A stretch of DNA of 64,000 nucleotides, taken from Rhizobium sophorae. GTDB lineage: Bacteria; Pseudomonadota; Alphaproteobacteria; Rhizobiales; Rhizobiaceae. The position numbers and the translations under genes are program-made. Under the pieces are notes generated by a model, which was not told the DNA's origin, did not search any database, and saw nothing but the letters and a program-made list of their open reading frames with translations. How positions within the stretch are numbered: the stretch's first letter is position 1; the number at the start of each line of letters is the position of its first letter. The stretch spans positions 1 to 64,000 of the forward strand of contig NZ_JABFCN010000034.1 of NCBI RefSeq assembly GCF_013087515.1, given 5' to 3'. This document shows positions 1 through 7,782 of the stretch, piece after piece.

Positions 1-471
1 CTCGTCATACAGGCCGGCGCGATGGCCGACGGCGGCGATGTCTTCTTGCTCGACATGGGGGAGCCCGTTCGCATCGCAGATCTCGCCCGCAAAATGGTAG
101 AGCTTTCCGGGTTGACGGTCCGCGACGAGAACAATTCCGAGGGCGATATCGAGCTTTCCGTTACCGGTCTCAGGCCCGGCGAGAAGCTCTATGAAGAACT
201 GCTGATCGGGGATAATCCTGAAACAACCGAACATCCTCGGATTATGAAGGCGCGCGAGGATTTCCTGTCCTGGCCAGAGCTGTCGCGAAGGCTCAACGCG
301 CTCAACGCGGCATTGGACCGGAACGATATGATTGCTGCACGTGCGACATTGGCGGACCTTGTTTCCGGCTATTCGTCAACAGGTGAGGTCTCGGATCTGG
401 CTTTCACCGGCGCCGAGCCAATACGGCAGCCTGAAGAGGTCAACGGCCAGCTTCAAGCTGGGGAGAATTAG
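1..471 (+). CDS. C-terminal part of FlaA1/CapD-like nucleoside-diphosphate-sugar dehydratase (5' end outside window)
   Basis: The frame is open from base 1, so the start and the Rossmann and catalytic part lie left of the window. The visible 156 residues carry the C-terminal signature of membrane-bound UDP-HexNAc 4,6-dehydratases of the FlaA1/CapD/WbpM group: a VFLLDMGEPVRIADLA stretch and a TGLRPGEKLYEELL stretch, followed by a poorly conserved tail. Family members dehydrate UDP-GlcNAc-type sugars at the inner membrane to start synthesis of 6-deoxy-amino sugars. It sits beside a glycan locus, which fits a role in the first O-antigen sugar. Exact substrate cannot be told from the tail. An IS66 copy begins 200 bp downstream. 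Confidence 0.85.
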   Translation, partial: LVIQAGAMADGGDVFLLDMGEPVRIADLARKMVELSGLTVRDENNSEGDIELSVTGLRPGEKLYEELLIGDNPETTEHPRIMKAREDFLSWPELSRRLNALNAALDRNDMIAARATLADLVSGYSSTGEVSDLAFTGAEPIRQPEEVNGQLQAGEN

Positions 472-473
472 CT

Positions 474-664
474 TTGGACGACGGGCGCAAGCACATGGAC
501 GCCTCTCCTGATGTGGCTTCGACTGCCACACTTTGGCATATTGCGATGCCGGGAGCGGAGGCCGTCCACCACATCAGGTCACACCCGCCGGTCGTCAACG
601 CGTGGCACACCGCGCGGCTTATTCGGCAACAACGGCTGGATGACAGTTCATTCGAAATCGGTGA
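474..664 (+). pseudogene. unrecognised open stretch interrupted by IS66
   Basis: A short open frame could start at a TTG and runs into the IS66 left end at 673. After removing the element and one target copy, the frame continues from 3536 for about 70 codons, but that part overlaps the opposite-strand glycosyltransferase. I do not recognise a family and the composition is not convincingly protein-like. It may be non-coding spacer or an old insertion-sequence end rather than a gene. It is listed only to show what the IS66 landed in. Confidence 0.2.
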
Positions 665-672
665 GATCAAAC
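665..672. repeat. IS66 target-site duplication, left copy
   Basis: The octamer gatcaaac directly precedes the left inverted repeat and is repeated exactly at 3529-3536 after the right end. IS66-family elements are known to duplicate 8 bp. Confidence 0.93.
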
Positions 673-694
673 GTAAGCATGCGGTGAGTACCGC
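673..694 (+). repeat. IS66 left terminal inverted repeat
   Basis: It begins GTAAGC and contains CGGTGAG. It matches the reverse complement of 3507-3528 at 18 of 22 positions. Confidence 0.9.
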
Positions 695-710
695 ATCTGG
701 CCCTGCAGGC

Positions 711-986
711 TCAGAGGTCTGACTGGAATGCCGCGGCAGCTCTTGCAGCCTTGTCGCAACGCTTAGCAAGTCCTGGGTGTGAAAGCCCCATATGCTCGGT
801 TGCGATCTTAAAGAGATACTGCGCGATGGCATCAACTGAGGCGGTTTGGTTGACCAGCATGTCAAAGACGGTATCGGCATAGGCATCATATTCGTCTTGC
901 GCTTCAGGAATGCCCGACACGCCGATGGGGTCCCACTCGGTGAGCAATATTTTCCGAATGATAGCTCGGTTGGTTTTGCGATCCAT
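711..986 (-). CDS. small passenger protein within IS66 (EWDP-motif, 91 aa)
   Basis: This 91-residue frame lies between the tnpC stop and the left IS66 end and reads in the transposase direction; I chose the ATG at 984-986 just downstream of tnpC. The protein is charged and soluble, with no signal peptide or membrane segment. It has a short motif ILLTEWDPIGV followed by DEYDAYADTVF. That pattern recalls the small DUF1871-type proteins (I/L-x-EWDP-x-G ... YE/D), but the resemblance is from memory and weak. It is not one of the three transposition genes, so it is a passenger. Function is unknown; regulation of transposition or an immunity-type role are guesses. Confidence 0.6.
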   Translation of the reverse strand: MDRKTNRAIIRKILLTEWDPIGVSGIPEAQDEYDAYADTVFDMLVNQTASVDAIAQYLFKIATEHMGLSHPGLAKRCDKAARAAAAFQSDL

Positions 987-994
987 CGTTGATC

Positions 995-2650
995 CTATGC
1001 CGCAACGGCTGCTGTTTGCGTCGGTGTCCAGTTCCACGGCAGCAATTTCTCCAGCCTGCTGATCGGCGTGTCCGCAATGTTGGCGAGGACGTCGGCAAGC
1101 CAAGCCTGCGGATCGATGTCGTTGAGCTTGGCGCTCATGATCAGTGTCGCCATGAATGCGGCGCGATCGGCACCACGATCCGATCCGGCGAAGAGCCAGG
1201 ACTTCCTGCCGAGCGCGAAGCCTCGCAGCGCACGTTCGGCGGCATTGTTCGTCAGGCAAATCCGGCCATCGTCGAGGAATGAGGCAAAGCCATTCCAGCG
1301 CTTAAGCATGTAGTCGATTGCCTCGGCGACGGGAGAACTGCGCGACAGCTTTGCCCGCTCGGTTTGGAGCCAATCGTGCAGTTCTTCGACAAGCGGCTGG
1401 CTGTCCCTGCGACGGTGCTCCCGTCGCTGCTCGGCGGCAAGGCCGTTGATCTCCCGCTCGATGTCAAACAGGGCGTCAATCCCTTTGACGGCCTCCAGCG
1501 CCATCGGCGAGATCGGCGCGGCGATCTTTCCACGTTTGGCGCTCGCGGCGATGTCTGCGAGCACGAAGAATTTACGGCGCGAGTGTGCCCAGCACAGTGC
1601 CTGCGTCAGGGGCGCAGGATTGCGATCTGCCTTGAACAACGGATTGTAGCCGCCATAGGCATCTGCCTGCAAAGTGCCGGTGAAGGTCTTCAGGTGACGC
1701 TCGGGATGGTCCTGCCGCCGATCCCGCGAGGCGTAGTAGAGGGCGGCGGGCGGTGACAGCCCACCGAACGATCGGTCATCCCGAACATAGGTCCAGATGC
1801 GGCCCGTATCGGTCTTTCCCTTCGCCAGGATCGGCACGGTCGTGTCGTCGCCATGCAGCCGCTCGGCGGCCAGGACATGGGCCTCGATCAGCGAATGGAT
1901 TGGCTTGAGGGCTGCGGCACACGCGCCGACCTGGTCGGCAAGCGTCGACAGGCTGAGGTCGACGCCCTCGCGGGCATAGCGTTCGCTTTGGCGATTGAGC
2001 GGCTGATGCTGGGCGAACTTCTCGAACAGAATCATCGCCAGAAGGTTCGGGCCGGCAAAGCCGCGGGGTGTCACATGGAAGGGTGCTGGCGGCTGGGTGA
2101 TCTTCTCGCATTCGCGGCAGGAGAACTTCTCCCGCACGGTCTGAATGACCTTCCACTGACGAGGGATGACCTCCAGGGTCTCGGTGATATCCTCGCCGAG
2201 CTTCGACAGCTTGGCCGAGCCGCAGCAGGAGCAGTTTGTCGGGGCAGTGATGACGACACGCTCGCGCGGGAGATGCTCGGGAAACGGCTTGCGTGAAGGA
2301 CGCTTGCGCTCGAAGGCCCTGACGGTCGAGGCACTGGCTGCGATCGCCGCCGCCAGTTCATCTTCGCCGGCGTCTGCTTCGAGTTCCTCGAGTTGCAGCT
2401 CCATCTGCTCCAGGAGCCGCGCCTTGCGCTCGGACCGACTGCCGTAGAGCTCCCTTCGAACCTTGTCGATCTCCAGCTTCAACCGCGCAATCAGCGCCTC
2501 GGAATGCGACACGAGTGCCTTTGCGCTGGCGGCTTCCGCCTTGGCGATCATTGCTTCCGCCTCGGCTGTGATGCGCCGGGCACGCTCCTCCGCCAAGGCC
2601 GCAAGTGCGCTGGTAAGGTCGTCAGGAAGCTGTTCAGTCGCATCGTTCAT
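995..2650 (-). CDS. tnpC: IS66 family transposase TnpC
   Basis: The 551-residue product is the DDE transposase of IS66 elements, which carries out DNA cleavage and strand transfer at the inverted repeats. Visible features in order: an N-terminal leucine/alanine-rich coiled coil (about 10-105), a zinc-binding segment with cysteines at 140, 143, 178 and 181, and the catalytic core with HGDDTTVP (about 267-273), ADAYGGYN (about 329-336) and the Glu of NNAAERALRG (about 473). Length is normal for the family and the frame is uninterrupted. It is the last transposition gene of the element, about 45 bp after tnpB. Confidence 0.96.
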   Translation of the reverse strand: MNDATEQLPDDLTSALAALAEERARRITAEAEAMIAKAEAASAKALVSHSEALIARLKLEIDKVRRELYGSRSERKARLLEQMELQLEELEADAGEDELAAAIAASASTVRAFERKRPSRKPFPEHLPRERVVITAPTNCSCCGSAKLSKLGEDITETLEVIPRQWKVIQTVREKFSCRECEKITQPPAPFHVTPRGFAGPNLLAMILFEKFAQHQPLNRQSERYAREGVDLSLSTLADQVGACAAALKPIHSLIEAHVLAAERLHGDDTTVPILAKGKTDTGRIWTYVRDDRSFGGLSPPAALYYASRDRRQDHPERHLKTFTGTLQADAYGGYNPLFKADRNPAPLTQALCWAHSRRKFFVLADIAASAKRGKIAAPISPMALEAVKGIDALFDIEREINGLAAEQRREHRRRDSQPLVEELHDWLQTERAKLSRSSPVAEAIDYMLKRWNGFASFLDDGRICLTNNAAERALRGFALGRKSWLFAGSDRGADRAAFMATLIMSAKLNDIDPQAWLADVLANIADTPISRLEKLLPWNWTPTQTAAVAA

Positions 2651-2695
2651 GGGCCAATGGAATCATATTCGACCCCGCCATTCCAGTGTTTTTGC

Positions 2696-3043
2696 TTATC
2701 CGGCCGAGGTCGGTCGCCAGGTTTTTTGCGGCATTCGCCAGTCGATCCCTTCTAGCAAATAACCGAGCTGCGCCGGCGTGATCACCACCGAGCCGTCGGC
2801 TGCCGATGGCCATATGAAGCGTCCGCGTTCTAGCTTTTTTGTGAACAGGCAGGCTCCCTGGCCGTCATGCCATATAACCTTAATCAGGCCACCGCCACGA
2901 CCGCGGAAGACGAACAGATGCCCGCACATCGGATCGCGCTTCAGCGTCTCTTGCACCATCAGCGACAGACCCGGAAAGCCCTTGCGCATGTCCGTATGGC
3001 CGGTTGCCAACCAGACCTTCACCCCATTCGGAACCGGGATCAT
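2696..3043 (-). CDS. tnpB: IS66 accessory protein TnpB
   Basis: A 115-residue protein starting MIPVPNGVKVWLATGHTDMR, the hallmark of the IS66 Orf2 (TnpB) family. The conserved LFVFRGRGGGLIKVIWHD segment follows. TnpB is needed for transposition of complex IS66 elements, though its biochemical role is not settled. I placed the start at the ATG for MIPVP; a slightly earlier in-frame start would overlap tnpA more. The 4-bp overlap with the tnpA stop indicates translational coupling. Confidence 0.95.
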   Translation of the reverse strand: MIPVPNGVKVWLATGHTDMRKGFPGLSLMVQETLKRDPMCGHLFVFRGRGGGLIKVIWHDGQGACLFTKKLERGRFIWPSAADGSVVITPAQLGYLLEGIDWRMPQKTWRPTSAG

Positions 3044-3450
3044 CGCCGACCCAGCACACAATCGAGAATGCGGCCAAGCGCCTCCGTGTCGATGTCGCTG
3101 TCCACGCGGACACGGCGACCGCGGCCCAGCTCAATTGTCACATCGCTACGCTTCCGGCGGGGCTGCGATGGGGCCGGCGCTTCCAAGGCAGCGGGCTGGG
3201 CTGCAGGCGCGGCCTCCGAAACGATCACGGGCACCAAGGTGCTCGATACCTGCATCGACGGCTCCTCGATCCGGCAGAGTTCCTTGCGCCACCGAAAGAG
3301 CTGGCTCACGTGGATGCCGGCCGATCGCGCAATCTCGGAAAGAACCGCTCCCGGCTCGAGGCAGGCTGCAACGAGCCGCTCCTTATCCTCGCGAGACCAC
3401 CGCCGACGGCGCTCGACAGACGTGATGACTTCAATTGGATGCTTCGTCAT
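3040..3450 (-). CDS. tnpA: IS66 accessory protein TnpA (helix-turn-helix)
   Basis: 136 residues. The N-terminal half is an IS3/IS66 Orf1-type helix-turn-helix (WSREDKERLVAACLEPGA ... GIHVSQLFRWRKEL), which binds the element ends. The middle is alanine/proline rich, and the C-terminal third ends in a conserved VDSDIDTEALGRIL block typical of IS66 TnpA. It is the first gene of the element, about 56 bp inside the right inverted repeat, so its promoter lies in 3451-3528. Confidence 0.93.
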   Translation of the reverse strand: MTKHPIEVITSVERRRRWSREDKERLVAACLEPGAVLSEIARSAGIHVSQLFRWRKELCRIEEPSMQVSSTLVPVIVSEAAPAAQPAALEAPAPSQPRRKRSDVTIELGRGRRVRVDSDIDTEALGRILDCVLGRR

Positions 3451-3506
3451 AGGACTATCCCTAGTGCTTGCACTAGGACTTCCAATGTTCGCATCAACCT
3501 CGCAAG

Positions 3507-3528
3507 GCGGCCCTCACCGGACGCTTAC
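3507..3528 (-). repeat. IS66 right terminal inverted repeat
   Basis: It ends in GCTTAC and is the inverted partner of 673-694. Confidence 0.9.
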
Positions 3529-3536
3529 GATCAAAC
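3529..3536. repeat. IS66 target-site duplication, right copy
   Basis: Exact copy of the octamer gatcaaac at 665-672. Confidence 0.93.
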
Positions 3537-3633
3537 CGGCGACGGGTCATGAGAGGCCTCCAAATCGGGGCATTAATAAACAAAGTCTCGCTTTGCAAAC
3601 CCGGTTTATGAGTGCGCTGCGTAACCTATTGCC

Positions 3634-4404
3634 TTATTGCCTGTTGAGAAACGCAGCTACAAACTGTGGTATGCGTGACGCAATTTTTATAGGTATGAAC
3701 ATGACGTTAATCTGGAGCTGGTTCTTCCTGCATGCTCGATAGGCTTCCAGATTTCCCTTGAGAACTCCTGAGACGGAGTTGTTAGATGCCCCCCCGGTGC
3801 GCATCTTGACCCAAACATCCTCGTAATATCGCGCTTGGATTCTGTATTTTGCCAGAAGCCTCATGCATAGCTCGAAATCCGCCTGGCGCGGGAAGGCAAG
3901 ATCAAAGCCTCCCGACCGATTGAGAATGTCACGGCGGACATAAAATGTCGGGTGCGCCGGCATCCAACCTTTTTCGAACAGCCCGTCGTGGTAGGGCTGC
4001 GAACGCCACATCCTTGTGATTTTCTGAGTATCGCACTTATCGACGTAGTCAAGATCGGCATAGCAAGCATCGACACTAGTGTCAGCCATTATGCTTGCAA
4101 TCCTGGCAAGAACCTGATCATGCGCATAGAAATCGTCCGAGTTCAGAAACCCGACAACATCACCTTCAGCAAGCGCAATACCCTTATTCATCGCATCATA
4201 AATTCCCTCATCTGGCTCCGAAACGAGCTTGGTTCCTGCGAGGGAAAGAGTTTTGATTTTTGCGAGTGTGTCGTCTGTCGATGCCCCATCCACAATGATT
4301 TGCTCCCAATCGGTATAGACTTGGCGACGCACGGATTGCATGTTGTCAATGATGAAAGGCGAGGAGTTGAAAGTCGGTGTGATAATGGAAATCTTCAGAG
4401 CCAT
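3634..4404 (-). CDS. glycosyltransferase family 2
   Basis: A 256-residue cytoplasmic GT-A enzyme of the polysaccharide operon, transferring a sugar from a nucleotide donor to the lipid-linked repeat unit. The N-terminal ISIITPTFNSS strand, the VDGASTDDT nucleotide-binding motif (about 39-46), NSDDFY with the DXD-type metal site (about 89-93) and the downstream HPTFYVRRDI segment are standard GT2 features. I start at the ATG giving MALKISIIT; an upstream in-frame TTG would extend into the epimerase stop. It is the last gene of the leftward operon, 16 bp after the epimerase. Sugar specificity cannot be predicted. Confidence 0.9.
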   Translation of the reverse strand: MALKISIITPTFNSSPFIIDNMQSVRRQVYTDWEQIIVDGASTDDTLAKIKTLSLAGTKLVSEPDEGIYDAMNKGIALAEGDVVGFLNSDDFYAHDQVLARIASIMADTSVDACYADLDYVDKCDTQKITRMWRSQPYHDGLFEKGWMPAHPTFYVRRDILNRSGGFDLAFPRQADFELCMRLLAKYRIQARYYEDVWVKMRTGGASNNSVSGVLKGNLEAYRACRKNQLQINVMFIPIKIASRIPQFVAAFLNRQ

Positions 4405-4420
4405 CTCAGCTGCGAAACCT

Positions 4421-5392
4421 TTACGTTTTACCAAGAAACCAGCGTGCAGTTCGCTTTACGCCATCCTGCATGGAGAATGGCAACGGCCCACAGATTTTTT
4501 TCGTCTCTGACATGTCAAACTGATATTCGGTGAGGATATTATTGAGGCGAAACGAGTTGAAGGGGAAACGCTTGATCCCGAGAGCATTAAGTCCATCGCC
4601 TGCCTTCGCAATAAGGGTGGAAACGCTTTTGGGGAGGGTTATGATCCTACGACCTCCAAGCGTGCCCGCCAACATTGTGGTCCATTCGCGAAGAGACAGG
4701 GGTGCATAATCGGCAATATAGAATGTCCTGCCGTCGATGTGTTCTGAAGCGGCTTCCAGAAATTTGGCGTATTGGTAAATGGCGTTTCCGACATAGCCGT
4801 AGGATTTAAAGAGCGGCGCTCGACCCACGTGGAAATACCTGCCGCGTTTGAGCGCCTGCAGAAGTCGTTGATAGTGGGGAGACATTCCTTCCCCCCAGAT
4901 TGTCGTCGGGCGTAGAATGCACCAGGTTATCCCGTGAAGATCTGAATTTCGGACGATTTGTTCGCCCCGCACCTTGCTCTCGCCATACAGCGTGTTCGGT
5001 CTGTAATCCTCTTCGAATCGGGGGATATACCCTACTTTGCATACGAGCTGGGACGACGTGAAAAGAACCCGGTTCACCGTCCCTGCGGCCTTAACCGCAT
5101 CGATAAGGTTTCGAACGCCATTGATATTGACGTCGTAACCTTCAATATTCACCTTTTCGTCCAAATCCGTCCTCGCGGCTAGGTGTATGACGGCATCTGG
5201 TCTGATCTCGGTAAACAGGTGGATTAATCGTTCCCGATCCAGCAGATTGCACTGGTGACCGGCTTCAAATTCAGGAGCATTGTCGACGGTTTTATCCAAA
5301 GCGATTACGTCATAGCCTCGCTGCAGAAGATACGGCACCAAGCTTCTCCCTATAAAGCCGCTGCTGCCAGTGATGATGACTTTTCGTTTCAT
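4421..5392 (-). CDS. NAD-dependent sugar-nucleotide epimerase/dehydratase (extended SDR)
   Basis: 323 residues. The Rossmann motif GSSGFIGRSL lies at 9-18, an acidic residue ends the second strand (IALDK), and the catalytic tyrosine-lysine pair appears as YGESK near 155 after a TSSQLV serine. This is the extended SDR fold used by UDP-hexose epimerases, dehydratases and reductases. Such enzymes remodel activated sugars in the cytoplasm. The start overlaps the stop of the upstream glycosyltransferase by 4 bp (ATGA), so the two are co-translated. Reaction and substrate are not assignable from sequence alone. Confidence 0.88.
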   Translation of the reverse strand: MKRKVIITGSSGFIGRSLVPYLLQRGYDVIALDKTVDNAPEFEAGHQCNLLDRERLIHLFTEIRPDAVIHLAARTDLDEKVNIEGYDVNINGVRNLIDAVKAAGTVNRVLFTSSQLVCKVGYIPRFEEDYRPNTLYGESKVRGEQIVRNSDLHGITWCILRPTTIWGEGMSPHYQRLLQALKRGRYFHVGRAPLFKSYGYVGNAIYQYAKFLEAASEHIDGRTFYIADYAPLSLREWTTMLAGTLGGRRIITLPKSVSTLIAKAGDGLNALGIKRFPFNSFRLNNILTEYQFDMSETKKICGPLPFSMQDGVKRTARWFLGKT

Positions 5393-6501
5393 CTCTTGAA
5401 CCTTCGGAGGACATCAAGCGTCATACTGCTTGCCTCCTGCCATGAAAATTTCTCATAATTGAGCTTGCCCTTACCAACGAGTGCCTCTGCCTCAGCCTTC
5501 TCCGAGATCTTCGAAAGGGCTGTCGCTATCTCAGAAGCACTATTTTGATCTACGAATAAAGCGCCGTCTCCAGCAACCTCCGGCATCGAGGAGGATTGTG
5601 ATGTGACAACAGGGCAGCCAAGTTCCTGTGCCTCCAGGATGGGAATTCCAAATCCCTCATAAAGGGAGGCAAAAATCAGGGCGGCGCTATTGCGATAAAG
5701 ATCTGAAAGGGAAGCGTCAGGCAATCGTCCTGCCAGGATTACACCTGGGATTTTAGAAGCATATTCCGCTATTTCCCGTCCCACGTCGTTTCCAACATGG
5801 CCAACAAGCACAAGTTTGTTTGGAGAATTATTGCCAATTGTTGCGCAGTAAGCGCGGTAAGCTTTCAATATTGTATATGGATTCTTGATCTTCTTGAAAA
5901 AACCAACACAATGGAAATATTTCCCAGCCTCCAATCCAAGGCGCTCGAGAATGGCGCCGCCTTCGTTCATTGCTGAAAGATGAGACCCCGCCTCATGGAT
6001 GACATGAATTTGTTGGTGATCAATGTGGCAGAGCCGTTTGAGATCAGCGGCCGTGCTTGCAGATACAGTGATCAAAGAATTTCGCGATCGCAACGACAAA
6101 GGGATAAAAACCCGCCAGTATAGACTGCGCAGGTGCCCAATTTCGCCCGGATACAACCACGCAAAAGCATCATGAACAGTGATCACTTGGCGTTTTTTCA
6201 GGAGTGCACTTCCAACGTATCCCGGAGCGAAGAGTGCATCGCAACTGGCGAGGTCGACGAGCGGCAGCCATAACTGCTCATAGAAGATCCGCCAACCAAC
6301 CCGCTTTGCCCTTTGCAGAATTACGGCTCGAAACCAAGGACGGTCGCCTTTCCACCAAGGCGGCAACTGATTGCAATAGAATATAAACTCGCAGCCACTA
6401 GGTTGGTTTTCATACCAGGGCCTTACGATGTTTGTGACGTAAGTCTCGGTACCCGCATTGATACCCCATCGCACGAAAAGCGCGTTAATCGCATATCTCA
6501 C
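5389..6501 (-). CDS. glycosyltransferase family 4 (GT-B)
   Basis: A 370-residue GT-B enzyme. The N-terminal acceptor domain begins MRYAINALFVRWGINAGTE; the C-terminal donor domain has the VGFFKKIKNPYTIL strand-helix, and the family EX7E site is seen in EGFGIPILEAQELGCPVV, followed by SSSMPEVAGDGALFVD. These place it in GT4, retaining transferases that use UDP- or GDP-sugars and build O-antigen or capsule repeats on the cytoplasmic face. The start codon lies 5 bp after the polymerase stop, and the end overlaps the epimerase start. Confidence 0.92.
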   Translation of the reverse strand: MRYAINALFVRWGINAGTETYVTNIVRPWYENQPSGCEFIFYCNQLPPWWKGDRPWFRAVILQRAKRVGWRIFYEQLWLPLVDLASCDALFAPGYVGSALLKKRQVITVHDAFAWLYPGEIGHLRSLYWRVFIPLSLRSRNSLITVSASTAADLKRLCHIDHQQIHVIHEAGSHLSAMNEGGAILERLGLEAGKYFHCVGFFKKIKNPYTILKAYRAYCATIGNNSPNKLVLVGHVGNDVGREIAEYASKIPGVILAGRLPDASLSDLYRNSAALIFASLYEGFGIPILEAQELGCPVVTSQSSSMPEVAGDGALFVDQNSASEIATALSKISEKAEAEALVGKGKLNYEKFSWQEASSMTLDVLRRFKR

Positions 6502-6506
6502 AACTA

Positions 6507-7781
6507 TTAGATCCTGCTTTTGAACCGACGGTCAGGTGATCGGTCTTCCACGTCCGCCGTCTGTGGAAACAGCGTCAACCGAGTTATCAGGCCCAGAACG
6601 AGCACAAAATAGAAAGAACCTATCCAGGATTTAAATATTTCGCTCGTCAGACATTCAAGTGCGATGAAAGCCATCATGGCGAAGGCTTCGATGTTCGCCT
6701 TTATGATTGCCAGGCCGTCAGCGCCGAATAGTCGCATGGAAAGCACCGACACATGGATCATCAGAGGTAATACTCCTAGAGCCCCTAGTTCGAGAACGGT
6801 CTTCAGGGCACTGCTCTCGGTCCCGAAATCCTCCAATCCGAAGGAGACGGGGATCTGGGTCAGCATTGCGGGGCCATAGCCGAAAATCGGCGCCCACCAG
6901 TTTTCCATTAAAAGACTTATTGACGCTGAATAGCGGTCCAACCTTCCCATGTTGCCGCTATCGGACAATTCGAACGCAGAGCCGACGAAATTGAGGTTCA
7001 CTTCGCCCAATCGATCCAATACAATGGCGCTAACAATAATAAGGGCCGCGACGAGCATTACATTCATAATATTTGTGACACGGGATAAATATCGTAAGAC
7101 GGTGACTGCGATCGCGGCCATGAAAAGATAAAGAAGCGGCGCCCTGATCGCTGAAGCGTAAAGCGCCATCACGATAAGATAAAAACAGAGCACGATTAAG
7201 ACCTTTTGTGTCAGAGACTGGCATAGACGCAAGGCTGCAAGGGCTGCAAGTGCGCCGCAACCTAGCTGCAGTCCCAAAACGGCAAGACTGAATGAAATTC
7301 CATAGCGGCGTTCGACCGAAGGCCCAATGGTCACGAACTTTATGAGTGCCTGGCCGGACAGAAGTTCATACAATGCCACAGACGCATGAAGGAGCGCAGA
7401 AAAGAGAAAAAGGTTGACGATCACTTTGAAAAGAAATCGCGGCGATTGTTTTTGTGTCCAAAGGAAAAGTCCCAGCCACAGGCCATATGACAGAAATCCC
7501 CAAACAAAGCCGGTTGGACCGACCATCAGCATATTTCGCACGCCGCTTGCCACAAGCACCAATGAAAAGAGACAGATCACCAGGGTAATCGAGGATGTAT
7601 CGCATCTAAACAGGTTCCACGGGAGGTAAAACAGTACCATCAACACCGGTATCAGTGCCCAGAAATTAAGGACAACCGATTTTCCCGCGAATACCTGCAG
7701 AACAAAATCGAAGTTGAGACAGAGCGCAATGACAAACAGCAAGAGTGCGAAAATGTTTTTGCTCAGGGCCACTGACGCCAC
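6507..7781 (-). CDS. O-antigen polymerase/ligase-like membrane protein (Wzy-type)
   Basis: About 424 residues with roughly ten to twelve hydrophobic segments and a large periplasmic loop around the middle (LGEVNLNFVGSAFELSDSGN), the topology of Wzy polymerases and O-antigen ligases. Polymerases of this type join lipid-linked repeats in the periplasm. I prefer the GTG at 7779-7781, immediately after the stop of the upstream gene; a longer frame opening at 7880 would overlap that gene by about 98 bp and adds a non-conserved tail. A second GTG sits at 7772. Partners are the Wzx flippase (15167) and Wzz-like protein (16542). These proteins are too variable to separate ligase from polymerase with certainty. 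Confidence 0.78.
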   Translation of the reverse strand: MASVALSKNIFALLLFVIALCLNFDFVLQVFAGKSVVLNFWALIPVLMVLFYLPWNLFRCDTSSITLVICLFSLVLVASGVRNMLMVGPTGFVWGFLSYGLWLGLFLWTQKQSPRFLFKVIVNLFLFSALLHASVALYELLSGQALIKFVTIGPSVERRYGISFSLAVLGLQLGCGALAALAALRLCQSLTQKVLIVLCFYLIVMALYASAIRAPLLYLFMAAIAVTVLRYLSRVTNIMNVMLVAALIIVSAIVLDRLGEVNLNFVGSAFELSDSGNMGRLDRYSASISLLMENWWAPIFGYGPAMLTQIPVSFGLEDFGTESSALKTVLELGALGVLPLMIHVSVLSMRLFGADGLAIIKANIEAFAMMAFIALECLTSEIFKSWIGSFYFVLVLGLITRLTLFPQTADVEDRSPDRRFKSRI

Positions 7782-7782
7782 C

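Larger units (their letters stand above)
673..3528 (-). mobile_element. complete IS66-family insertion sequence with passenger gene
   Basis: The element is 2,856 bp. Its ends are imperfect 22-bp inverted repeats (673-694 and 3507-3528; 18 of 22 match, both starting GTAAGC) flanked by the identical octamer gatcaaac. It carries the three IS66 genes in canonical order on the minus strand (tnpA, tnpB, tnpC), all without frameshifts, plus a fourth small gene between tnpC and the left end. Exact ends, an intact target duplication and full-length genes suggest a recent insertion that could still be active. Confidence 0.95.

Noticed and set aside
995..2650. Several long opposite-strand frames inside tnpC
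   Set aside because: They overlap the full-length transposase, lack ribosome sites and show no family signature; high GC makes such shadows common.
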